Shown here: one piece after another, positions 1 to 6,786 of the stretch
Layout of the letters: each line of letters begins with the position of its first letter
How positions within the stretch are numbered: the stretch's first letter is position 1
Source: Opitutia bacterium
Lineage (GTDB): Bacteria > Verrucomicrobiota > Verrucomicrobiae > Opitutales > UBA953
Reading direction: 5' to 3'
Length of the DNA: 11,697 bases
Assembly: GCA_004558035.1 (NCBI GenBank)
Contig: SFEJ01000046.1
Location: 1-11,697 of the forward strand
Program-made: the position numbers and the translations under genes
The notes under the pieces: model-generated
Seen by the model: the letters and a program-made list of their open reading frames with translations, nothing else
What the model was told of the DNA's origin: nothing
Databases searched by the model: none

Positions 1-140
1 GGGGAAGCGACTTTCCAGTCGCTTTGCTGAATTCTTAAAAAGGAAATTTCCTTAAAAAAAACTTCAACAAGCGACAAGAATGTCGCTTCCCCAAAAGCGT
101 GCGAATGTCCGCGGGAACGCCGTTCTTTAAGCTTTTCTTA
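1..140. repeat. Intergenic hairpin cluster downstream of the autotransporter gene
   Basis: There is no convincing gene here. Three self-complementary elements are visible: AGCGACT-TTCC-AGTCGCT at 6-23, the perfect AT-rich palindrome AAGGAAATTTCCTT at 40-53, and AAGCGAC-AAGAAT-GTCGCTT at 69-88. The first and third share the GCGAC/GTCGC stem but have different loops. The third, read on the minus strand, gives an 18-mer (GCGACATTCTTGTCGCTT) that recurs exactly at 9688-9705, so it belongs to a dispersed hairpin repeat family. A CGGGAAC motif lies at 112-118. Confidence 0.65.
54..88 (-). terminator. Possible terminator of the autotransporter gene
   Basis: Read on the minus strand after the stop at 141, a 7-bp stem (AAGCGAC/GTCGCTT, loop of 6, at 69-88) is followed by 7 other bases and then eight T residues (the A-run at 54-61 on the plus strand). 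The gap between stem and T-run is longer than in a canonical intrinsic terminator, so the assignment is tentative. The same hairpin is also a member of a dispersed repeat family. Confidence 0.4.
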
Positions 141-1175
141 TCACCACGCGAAGCGCACGCCGACGTTCGCGTTCAGATTCGTCTCGTCTTCGCGGAGCTC
201 CGTCGAGACGCCGCCGAAGAGAGAGATGTTCCCGCTCAGCGGGAGCGACGCCGTCACGCCGACCTGAAGCGCATAGCGCGAAGGATCGTCGTAGCGCGCC
301 GTGAAGCCCGCGCCCGTGTCCGCGAACTCGGCATCGACGCCGCCGCTGCGCTCGCCGAACTCCGCCGTGAACAGCGCGTACGCGCCCGCGCGCGCCTTCG
401 CCGCGTCCGCGAACGGATTCGCGAACTCGAAGTCCGCGCGACCGCCCACGCCCGCGAGCCACGTGAGCGCGTCCTGGTCGCCGCAGCGCAGCGCCGCGTC
501 CGCGCCGCTTTCCGTCCACCCCTCGATCGTGTTCCACGCCGCGCTCAGACTCGCCACCGGCGAAAGCTTCGCCCAGTCCGCGACCGCGAATGCGTACGAA
601 GCCTCGTAGCTCAGCGCCGCCGTGAACCCGAGCGTGTCCCCGCGCGTCCGCGCCGCGTAGCCCGGGAACGCGACCGTCCGCCGCATCTCGTAATCGTGAC
701 GGGAGAACGAAAGCGCCGCCGTCTGCGTGAACGCGTCCTGCGTCCGCCTCGCGTAGAAGCTCGCCGAAAGCGCGTCGTCGCCGATCTTCGCGCCGCCGAT
801 CTTCTGCTCGGAATCCTCGAAGCCGAGCGCCGCGCCCGCCGTCCACCCGGACGCGAACGCGCGCTCCACGCCCGCGTGCACGCCGTGCATGCGACGCGTC
901 CACGACGCGCGTTCCCGCGACGAATCCACGTCCGTCCGGCTGCCCGCGTACTGCGCCCACGCCGCGAGCTCCGTTTCCGAGCCGAGGCGCGCGCCCGTGC
1001 CCGCCGCGTTCATCACGCCGCGCAGACGGTTCCAAGTGCCGTCGATCTGCGCCGGCATCATCGCCGCCGCGTGACCCGCGCCGAGCGCGTCGAGCGCCGC
1101 GAGCGTGTCGTGCGGATTCGTCAGCGCGTTCAGCGCCGCGCCGTAGCCCGAAGCCGTTCCCGCGCGCGTCGCCAA
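141..1175 (-). CDS. Autotransporter beta-barrel domain, C-terminal part as read
   Basis: This frame encodes the C-terminal translocator of the upstream passenger. It shows alternating amphipathic strands with aromatic girdle residues, short turns, and a C-terminal strand ending in Phe-Ala-Trp, typical of outer-membrane barrels of the autotransporter family (about 270-300 residues). The segment before the barrel (ALNALTNPHDTLAALDAL and following) resembles the helical linker that sits in the barrel pore. The apparent TTG start at 1175 is only the first start codon after the frameshift; there is no ribosome-binding site, so this is not expected to be an independent gene. About 110 residues encoded at 1183-1509 in a third frame (from NASAGTATIVHDV to LGANALAAGV) connect it to the passenger. 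Confidence 0.8.
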   Translation of the reverse strand: MATRAGTASGYGAALNALTNPHDTLAALDALGAGHAAAMMPAQIDGTWNRLRGVMNAAGTGARLGSETELAAWAQYAGSRTDVDSSRERASWTRRMHGVHAGVERAFASGWTAGAALGFEDSEQKIGGAKIGDDALSASFYARRTQDAFTQTAALSFSRHDYEMRRTVAFPGYAARTRGDTLGFTAALSYEASYAFAVADWAKLSPVASLSAAWNTIEGWTESGADAALRCGDQDALTWLAGVGGRADFEFANPFADAAKARAGAYALFTAEFGERSGGVDAEFADTGAGFTARYDDPSRYALQVGVTASLPLSGNISLFGGVSTELREDETNLNANVGVRFAW

Positions 1176-4138
1176 GCGGGAAAACGCCCGCCGCGAGCGC
1201 GTTCGCGCCCAGGCCTACCGACGCCGTCGTGCCGTCCGGGCTCAGCGCGAAATTCGCCAGAGCGAGCTCGTCCGCCAACTGAAGCGCGCCGTAGCCGCGC
1301 GCGACGTCGCCCTCGACGAGCGTCAGCGTCACGCCGTCCGGAGCGTCCGCGAGCGCGCTCACATCGAGCCCCGCGCCCGCGCGCAGCAGCGCCGTCGCGA
1401 AGCTCAGATCCGCGCCCGGGCCGACGCGCAGCACGTCGTATTCGTTCGCCGAATACACGTCGTGCACGATCGTCGCCGTCCCCGCGGAAGCGTTCCGCGC
1501 GCGCAGCGAAAACGCCTGCGGCGGTCAGCGTCTTGCCTTCGGAGAAAAATCCGAGCGAGCCGCCGAACGTCGCGCCGGAGCTCAACGTCGCCGCGCCGGA
1601 GGAAATCTTCAGCGTTCCCGCGAAATCCGCGCTCGCGCCGAGCCTCAGCGCGCCCGCGCCCGTCTTTTCGAGCGTTCCCGCGCCGCGCAGATTATCGAGC
1701 GAAAACGCGTTCCCGCCCGCCAGCGTCACCGCGCCGTCCGCCTTCAGCTTGTCCACGACCGCGTTTTCTGAATCGATCGTCAGCGTCGCCGTCGCGTCCG
1801 CGTTCACGGCGAGCGTTTCCTCCACGGCAATCTTGGAAAAATCCGCCGTCAGCGACGCGCCCGAAAGCACCGTGATCGTCTTCGCCGAAAGCGTCGCGTC
1901 CTCCTCCATGACGATCGTCGCGCCGTCGGAAATCGCGACCGCGCCCGCCGTGTTCGTCTCGAACAAGTGCAGCAGCCCGCCCGTCGCCGAGAGCGTTCCC
2001 GTGACGTTCGCGTTCGTCAGCGTCAGCACGTTCGTCGCGCCCGAGAGCGTCACGTTCCCGCGAAGCGTCGCGCCGGAAACGCTCGCCGTCGCGCCCGTCG
2101 CGTCCGCGGCGAAGGCGACGTCCGCCGTCGCGTCCGTGTTCACGTTCAGCGTGCCGCCCGACTTCAGCGTCGTCGCGCCGATCACATGCTCCGCGTCGGC
2201 CGCGTCGCTCGCGATCAACGTCAGCGTGCCGGAAATTTCCGTCGTTCCCGCCGTGCGCGCGCCGTAGTCGCCGACGTAGACGTCCGAAAGCGTCGCCGTG
2301 CCCGTGACGACGAGCCTTTCATCCGCCGAAACGAGCAGCCCCGCCGTTTCGCCCGCGAGCGTCAGCGTGTCGTAGGCGACTGCGGAAAGCGTCTTCCCCG
2401 CGGCGACGCTCGCGCCGTTCAGCGTCACGTTCTTCCCGAGCACCGAGCCTGCGCCGTCCGCGATCGCGGAAGCGACCGTCACGTCGCCGCGCGCCTGCAG
2501 CCAACCGCCGTTCATCGTCAGCGATTTCACGGCGACGGCGTCCGTTCCCGTGACGTTGAGCGTCGAGCCCTCGCCGAGCGCCAGTTCGCCCGCGACCGTC
2601 GCGCCCGAAGCGTCCGCGGACACGCCTTCGCCGAGGCGCAGCGCGCCCGTCGCCGCGACGTTCACCGCGCCGAGGTTGCCGTTGGCTTCGAGCGTCAGCG
2701 CGCCCGTGACCGTCGTCGCGCCCGCGACGACGATGCCGCTCAGCGTCGCGTCGCCGCTCACGGCGAGCGTTGTTCCCGCCATCACGTTTCCGTCCGTGCT
2801 CGTCGTGCCCGCGAGCGTCAGCGTTCCCGTCGCCGTGAGCGCCGTCGTCGCCGCGGCGTTTTCGTTCGCACCGTAAAGCCCGTTGAGCGTGATGTTCTTC
2901 GCGGAAATCGTTCCCGCGCCGTCCGCGATCGCGCGAACGACCACGAGCGTTTCCCCGACGAAGTTGCCTTCATCGTCGAGCGTTCCCGCGACGATGTCGC
3001 CGGCGAGCGTCAGGGCGGAGCGGATCGTCGTCGCCGAGGCGTCCGACGTCAGTTCGAGCTTCGTTCCCGCGGCGAGCGTGAGCGCGTTCGTTTCGGCGTC
3101 CGTCCAATTCTTGACTTTCATCGTCACGGTCGAATCGACGGGGGAGAGCGCGAGTTTCGCTCCGGCTTCGAACACGAGCGTGCCGTCGGTGAGGTCGAGC
3201 GTGCCGTTTCCCGCGAACTTCACCGTTCCCGCCGCTTCGCCTTCCGCCGCGCTCGTGCCGATCTTTATCGTCGAGCCTTCAAGCAGCCGCAGCCCGCCCT
3301 TGAACGTGTTGGACGCGCCTTCGCCGTCGTTGGCGAACGTCACCGAAGATTGTCCGGAAATCGTCATTTCGTTCGTGATCGCGTTGACCGCGCCGCCCTT
3401 GAACGTGACGTCCGAGTAGCCGGATACGTCGAAGCAGCCTCTCGCGACGATGCCTCCGTCGAAGAAATACGGACGTCTTTTGTCGGAGATTTCGACGTTC
3501 CCGCCCGCGTAGACGTCGTTCGGCGCGCCGTTCGCGGTGTTTCCGGTGAACGTTACCGTGCCTCTCGAAGTTTCGAGCTGCGACGTCAGAGTCTCCGCGA
3601 ACTCGACGTTCCCGCTCGAGTAGATCGCGCCGCCGGAAGACTCGGTGCTGTTGTTGCCGGAGAACGTCGAGTTGAGCGCGTCCACCAGGACGTCCCATTT
3701 CGAGCGGATTATGCCGCTGCCTCCGGAGAAGACGACGTCGCGCACCTGCAGGGAAAATTTCTGCCCCGAGCTGGTGTTCAAAAAGAGATAGGCGTCCGCG
3801 GTGTTTTCGCAGGTCTTCTGCACCCCCCACTCGGCGGATTTGACGGTGAGCCAGAAACTGATGGGAACAGTGGTGCCCGGGACCTGCAGGAGAGATCCGC
3901 TCGCGGCGGCGTCGCCGGAAAGCACGACGGTGGCGTCGTTCGCGATGGCGGATTTGACGTCGTCGAGCGAGTCGCCCGAAGCGACAAGGTTGTTTTCCCT
4001 GTCGTAGACGACGACGTTCGCGGCGCGCGCGGGAACGGCGGAAATTCCGAGCACGGCGGCGGCGAACAGGAACGCGGGAACGCCCGCGGCGCTCGCGACG
4101 GATTTGAAAAAGCTTAAGGAACGTCGATGTGACTTCAT
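1130..4138 (-). CDS. Autotransporter passenger, N-terminal part as read
   Basis: Residues 1-39 form a signal peptide: basic start (MKSHRRSLSFFK), hydrophobic core, cleavage site VPARA before ANVV. Residues about 155-215 carry FSGN (159-162), GGAIY (169-173) and FTGN (197-200), the two short motifs that alternate in chlamydial polymorphic outer-membrane proteins. From about 230 to 820 the sequence is Thr/Ala/Gly/Val-rich with regularly spaced LTLAG-, ATLSG- and GTLSATG-type strands, as expected of a right-handed beta-helix. Near 820-876 a PATR-like unit appears (GTLEKTGAGALRLG, then GTLKISSG). True sequence ends at residue 876; the Arg-rich tail from there to the stop near 1130 is out-of-frame reading. 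Start: ATG at 4138, with AGGGA about 12 bases upstream. Ligand and function of the passenger cannot be read from sequence. Confidence 0.85.
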   Translation of the reverse strand: MKSHRRSLSFFKSVASAAGVPAFLFAAAVLGISAVPARAANVVVYDRENNLVASGDSLDDVKSAIANDATVVLSGDAAASGSLLQVPGTTVPISFWLTVKSAEWGVQKTCENTADAYLFLNTSSGQKFSLQVRDVVFSGGSGIIRSKWDVLVDALNSTFSGNNSTESSGGAIYSSGNVEFAETLTSQLETSRGTVTFTGNTANGAPNDVYAGGNVEISDKRRPYFFDGGIVARGCFDVSGYSDVTFKGGAVNAITNEMTISGQSSVTFANDGEGASNTFKGGLRLLEGSTIKIGTSAAEGEAAGTVKFAGNGTLDLTDGTLVFEAGAKLALSPVDSTVTMKVKNWTDAETNALTLAAGTKLELTSDASATTIRSALTLAGDIVAGTLDDEGNFVGETLVVVRAIADGAGTISAKNITLNGLYGANENAAATTALTATGTLTLAGTTSTDGNVMAGTTLAVSGDATLSGIVVAGATTVTGALTLEANGNLGAVNVAATGALRLGEGVSADASGATVAGELALGEGSTLNVTGTDAVAVKSLTMNGGWLQARGDVTVASAIADGAGSVLGKNVTLNGASVAAGKTLSAVAYDTLTLAGETAGLLVSADERLVVTGTATLSDVYVGDYGARTAGTTEISGTLTLIASDAADAEHVIGATTLKSGGTLNVNTDATADVAFAADATGATASVSGATLRGNVTLSGATNVLTLTNANVTGTLSATGGLLHLFETNTAGAVAISDGATIVMEEDATLSAKTITVLSGASLTADFSKIAVEETLAVNADATATLTIDSENAVVDKLKADGAVTLAGGNAFSLDNLRGAGTLEKTGAGALRLGASADFAGTLKISSGAATLSSGATFGGSLGFFSEGKTLTAAGVFAARAERFRGDGDDRARRVFGERIRRAARRPGRGSELRDGAAARGRGARCERARGRSGRRDADARRGRRRARLRRASVGGRARSGEFRAEPGRHDGVGRPGRERARGGRFPAWRRARERLRATARR
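1181..1184 (-). other. Frameshift site 2 (extra base in AAAA run)
   Basis: The minus strand reads GGC GTT TTC here. Deleting one T gives GGC GTT TCC CGC TTG GCG, moving smoothly from the linker frame into the barrel frame. The plus-strand 9-mer is GAAAACGCC (1180-1188), identical to frameshift site 1. Confidence 0.75.
1509..1512 (-). other. Frameshift site 1 (extra base in AAAA run)
   Basis: The minus strand reads GGC GTT TTC GCT here. Deleting one T gives GGC GTT TCG CTG CGC, joining the passenger frame to the linker frame. The plus-strand 9-mer is GAAAACGCC (1508-1516). Confidence 0.75.
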
Positions 4139-4260
4139 GGAGAAAATTTCCCTTTCGTGCCGGCGATTTTAAGATTTTTTCCCGAAATTCGGCGAGCGAA
4201 TCTTTGGCGACGGCATCCATGAGTGATGGAAGCGGCGCCCGCAAAGAACGCGCGGGGCGC

Positions 4261-4295
4261 AAAAAAACGTTCCCGCGGGGAGTGCGCGGGAACGT
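4261..4295 (-). terminator. Rho-independent terminator of the DASS transporter gene
   Basis: A perfect 11-bp stem, ACGTTCCCGCG (4267-4277) with CGCGGGAACGT (4285-4295) and a 7-base loop, is followed on the minus strand by a run of seven T residues (A-run 4261-4267). It lies 26 bases past the stop of the transporter gene. The stem is an inverted pair of the GTTCCCG motif that is over-represented throughout the window. Confidence 0.92.
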
Positions 4296-4320
4296 CTTTC
4301 GTCGCGGAATGCGGAAACGC

Positions 4321-5991
4321 TTATTGCGCCTGGACGGCGGCGGAAGCGGAGGCGTCCTGCTCGGGAACGTCCTTTTCGACGGAGCCGGGCGCGAACACGT
4401 CCACGGGAGCCGCGGGAACGGCGTGCGCTTCCCCGGTCTTTTCGACTTCGACGGTTTCCGGGGCGAGCATGGACACCTTTTCCGCCGCGACCTCGTGCAC
4501 CGAGCCTTCCGCGCGGATGGGCGTGAACACGCCGAGATACGCGAGCAGAATCATCATCGCGTAGGTCAGCAGCATGCCGAGCAGGCCGATGATGACGCCC
4601 GTCTTCGCCATGCCCTTCGTGTCCACGAGTCCGGTCGCGTGCGCGAGCGCGTTCGGCGGAGTCGAAATCGGAAGCGCCATGCCGAGCGACGAGGCGAACG
4701 CCACGGAAACGAGCAGGGCGACCACGCCGCCGAGCGCGTCCATCGAAGCGCCGACGTTCACGCCCACGACCGCGATGATCGGGACGAGCAGGGAAGCCGT
4801 CGCCGTGTGCGACATGAAGTTCGCCATGAAAAGGCAGATTACGCCCGCGCCGACCATCAGGCCGAACGCCGGCCACGTGTCGAACGGAATCGCGCCGATC
4901 AGGTGAGCCGCGAGCCCCGTCTTCTGCAGGCCGAGACCGAGCGCGAAGCCGCCCGCGACGAGCCAGAGCACGTCCCAGCTCATGCCGTTGAGGTCCTTCT
5001 TCGTGATGACCTGCGTCAGCGCGAAGACGGCCATCGGAATCATCGCGACCATGTTCGAGTCGATGCCGACGATGTCCTTGCCGAGCACCCAGAGCAGCAC
5101 CGTTACCGCGAACGTGATGTAGACGATGATCGCCTTGGGCGTCTTGAGAAATTCTCCGCCGACGTTCAGCTCCATCTTCTTTTTGGAAATCGGGAACATC
5201 CACAGCAGCAGCGCCCACGCCGCGAGAATGAGAATGATCACGTAGGGAATGCCGAACGCCATCCATTTGCCGAAGGAGACGGTCGCGTTCATGTCGCCGA
5301 GCGCCTTGAGCGCGATCGCGTTCGGCGGCGTGCCGATCGGCGTGCCCATGCCGCCGACGTTCGCGGCGATCGGAATCGCGAGCGCGAACGCCGCGCGTCC
5401 CTTGTCGTCTTCGTCGAAAAGCGAGAGCACCGGCGCGAGAATCGCGAGCATCATCGCCGCCGTCGCCGTGTTCGACATGAACATCGAGAAAAGCGCCGTG
5501 ATCGCCATGAGCCCGAGCAGGACGAACTTCGGATTCGTGCCGAAGGGCTTCAGCAGGAAGCGCGCGAGATTCATGTCGAGCTTGTATTTCGTCGCCGCCG
5601 CGGCGAGGAAGAACCCGCCGAGGAAGAGCATGATGATCGGGTCCGCGAACGTCGCCATGATGCCCTTGTAGTTCACGAGATTGGCGAACTTCTCTCCCGT
5701 CGCGGGATCGGTCTGGAAGGAGAACAGCGTGTCCCCGCCCGCGCTGAACATCAGCGCCTTGTCCGACACCGTGAGCAGCATCAGCACGATGACGAGCATC
5801 GAGGTCGTCCAGATCGGGAACGGCTCGAGAATCCAGAACAGCGCCGCGAGAACGAAAATCGCGATGACGCGGATTTCGACGGCGTTGACGGCGTGAGCGC
5901 CGACCAGCCCGAGCGATTCATAAGGCAGGAAGAGACAGCCGACGGCGAGCGCGATCGCGATGACGGCCTTGACGAATTTTGCTTTGTTCAT
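4321..5991 (-). CDS. DASS/SLC13-family carboxylate (anion:Na+) symporter
   Basis: A 556-residue integral membrane protein of the divalent anion:Na+ symporter (DASS, SLC13) family, which imports C4-dicarboxylates, citrate or sulfate with Na+. The two inverted-repeat signature pairs are present: MSNTATAAMM with SNT at 173-175, followed by GTPIGTPPNAIAL (216-228), and MSHTATASLL with SHT at 394-396, followed by PISTPPNALAHATG (441-454). In VcINDY the two SNT motifs bind substrate carboxylates and Na+; here the second has His in place of Asn. About a dozen hydrophobic segments fill residues 8-490. A 60-residue Glu/Ala/Val/Pro-rich tail (493-556) follows the last membrane segment, is unusual for the family and probably disordered. 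Start is ATG 5991; no clear Shine-Dalgarno is visible. The gene is monocistronic (terminator at 4261-4295) and divergent from nuoA. Substrate cannot be fixed from sequence. Confidence 0.9.
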   Translation of the reverse strand: MNKAKFVKAVIAIALAVGCLFLPYESLGLVGAHAVNAVEIRVIAIFVLAALFWILEPFPIWTTSMLVIVLMLLTVSDKALMFSAGGDTLFSFQTDPATGEKFANLVNYKGIMATFADPIIMLFLGGFFLAAAATKYKLDMNLARFLLKPFGTNPKFVLLGLMAITALFSMFMSNTATAAMMLAILAPVLSLFDEDDKGRAAFALAIPIAANVGGMGTPIGTPPNAIALKALGDMNATVSFGKWMAFGIPYVIILILAAWALLLWMFPISKKKMELNVGGEFLKTPKAIIVYITFAVTVLLWVLGKDIVGIDSNMVAMIPMAVFALTQVITKKDLNGMSWDVLWLVAGGFALGLGLQKTGLAAHLIGAIPFDTWPAFGLMVGAGVICLFMANFMSHTATASLLVPIIAVVGVNVGASMDALGGVVALLVSVAFASSLGMALPISTPPNALAHATGLVDTKGMAKTGVIIGLLGMLLTYAMMILLAYLGVFTPIRAEGSVHEVAAEKVSMLAPETVEVEKTGEAHAVPAAPVDVFAPGSVEKDVPEQDASASAAVQAQ

Positions 5992-6085
5992 GGGTGGGAG
6001 ATCTGAAAAATGAAAACGCCTATGTTATCGATTGTTCCCGTGCCTGAAAAGCCCCAAATTTCGCACGGCCGCGCGGCGCGCGGAA

Positions 6086-6252
6086 GGTGATGAGGTGATG
6101 AAGTTATGGAGTTATGAAGGTTCTTTGCGCTCGGCTTCGCCGAAAGGATTTCGAAAAATTTTTCGCGAAGCGAAACGCAATCAACCTTCATAACCTTATA
6201 ACCTCATCACCTTCATAACCTCATAACCTCATAACCTCCATAACCTCGTCAC
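6086..6252. repeat. Degenerate 8-9 bp repeat array in both orientations around a long imperfect hairpin
   Basis: The right side (6185-6252) is a run of about eight units of the type CTCATAAC/CTTCATAAC/CTCATCAC. The left side (6086-6122) carries about four units of the reverse complement (GTTATGGAG, GTTATGAAG, GTGATGAG). The arms meet in a perfect 12-bp inverted repeat, GTTATGAAGGTT (6111-6122) with AACCTTCATAAC (6183-6194). The 60 bases between them also fold back: TTTGCG.. GGCTTCGC against GCGAAGCG..CGCAA. The array sits in the shared upstream region of the DASS gene (minus) and nuoA (plus). It could be a regulator or replication-protein binding array, or merely a slippage product. Confidence 0.8.
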
Positions 6253-6340
6253 TTTCGTCAGCGCCTTCATTTTCGCACCGCGCTCGCGCGCCGCTTTCGC
6301 CTTGCCAAAACGCGCGGGCGCAAATATCTTCTCAAGCATT

Positions 6341-6712
6341 ATGCAGGAAAATTATCTGCCCATTCTCATTCAGGCGCTCATCGGGATCTGTCTCCCGATT
6401 CTGATCATCGTCGCGAGCCACGTCACGGGACAGTCCGGACGCTCGAACCGTTCCCAGAAACTGCCCTACGAATGCGGGCTCAAGGGCGAAGGCACCGTCC
6501 ATCCGCGCTTTTCCGTGCGTTTTTATCTGACGGCGATGCTCTTCATCCTCTTCGACATCGAGGTGGTCTTCCTGATTCCGGCGGCGCTGATCTACCGCGA
6601 ATTTCTCGGGGCCGGCGTTCCCGTGGTCTGGACGGTGGCGGTGTTCCTGGGCATCGTGATTTTCGGCCTCTGGTACGAAGTGAAGAAAGGAGCGCTGGAC
6701 TGGGAGCGCTGA
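6341..6712 (+). CDS. nuoA: NADH-quinone oxidoreductase subunit A (complex I)
   Basis: A 123-residue membrane subunit of respiratory complex I (NuoA, the ND3 homologue). It has three predicted membrane helices (about 7-27, 61-84, 93-112), the conserved loop motif LPYECGLKGEG (41-51), and FDIEVVFLIP (71-80), whose Asp72 and Glu74 match the conserved acidic pair of this subunit. Length fits the family (about 115-150). I chose ATG 6341 (MQENYLP); an in-frame TTG at 6302 would add 13 residues lacking any family resemblance. No clear Shine-Dalgarno is seen at either. In most bacteria nuoA heads an operon with nuoB, C, D and others; here an intrinsic terminator follows 10 bases after the stop and the next gene is unrelated. 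The remaining subunits must therefore lie elsewhere. Confidence 0.95.
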   Translation: MQENYLPILIQALIGICLPILIIVASHVTGQSGRSNRSQKLPYECGLKGEGTVHPRFSVRFYLTAMLFILFDIEVVFLIPAALIYREFLGAGVPVVWTVAVFLGIVIFGLWYEVKKGALDWER

Positions 6713-6721
6713 CGCCGAAAG

Positions 6722-6750
6722 AAAGCAGGCGCGCGGCACCTGCTTTTTTT
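6722..6750 (+). terminator. Rho-independent terminator after nuoA
   Basis: The stem AAAGCAGG (6722-6729) pairs with CCTGCTTT (6738-6745), and GC/GC can extend it within the loop. A run of eight T residues (6743-6750) follows at once. It isolates nuoA from the cyclase gene that begins 37 bases later. Confidence 0.85.
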
Positions 6751-6786
6751 GTCTCGACACCTTTTTGACCCCGAACCGTTCGCCCC

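Larger units (their letters stand above)
141..4138 (-). pseudogene. Autotransporter, full-length reconstruction, two +1 frameshifts
   Basis: Three overlapping minus-strand frames join into one protein of 1331 residues if one base is dropped at each of two AAAA runs (1509-1512 and 1181-1184 on the plus strand). The first frame covers residues 1-876, the second 877-985, the third 986-1331, ending in FAW and TGA at 141-143. The repaired joints read LTAAGV-SLRARNASAG and LAAGV-SRLATRAG, smooth for a passenger-to-barrel linker. Order: signal peptide (1-39), beta-helix passenger, a PATR-like segment near 820-876, linker, then beta-barrel. The protein should be exported by Sec and its barrel inserted in the outer membrane. 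The gene is downstream of the DASS gene on the same strand but separated from it by a strong terminator, so it needs its own promoter within 4139-4260. The breaks could be assembly errors, true decay, or recoding; both lie in the identical 9-mer GAAAACGCC, which favours a systematic cause. Confidence 0.8.

Noticed and set aside
1181..1512. Phase variation by homopolymer slippage at the two frameshift sites
   Set aside because: The runs are only four bases long, too short for typical slippage-driven switching; sequencing error or recoding is more plausible.
99..2267. 722-codon plus-strand open frame opposite the autotransporter
   Set aside because: It is extremely Arg/Pro/Ala/Ser-rich with no domain pattern; it is the antisense shadow of the GC-rich minus-strand gene, which has a signal peptide and barrel.
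1967..4117. 716-codon plus-strand open frame
   Set aside because: Its composition is almost wholly Arg, Val, Ala, Asp and His; it is an antisense shadow of the passenger domain.
3279..4262. Minus-strand frame beginning upstream of the autotransporter start, with a protein-like first stretch (MDAVAKDSLAEF)
   Set aside because: It becomes Arg-rich nonsense as soon as it overlaps the autotransporter. A short leader peptide in the upstream region is possible but has no supporting signal.
4129..6006. 625-codon plus-strand open frame
   Set aside because: His/Arg/Glu-rich antisense reading of the DASS transporter, which has clear family motifs.
6185..6252. Possible CRISPR array
   Set aside because: Units are only 8-9 bp, contiguous and without spacers.
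6302..6340. TTG start extending nuoA by 13 residues
   Set aside because: The extra residues have no resemblance to NuoA, and ATG 6341 gives the usual length and N-terminus.
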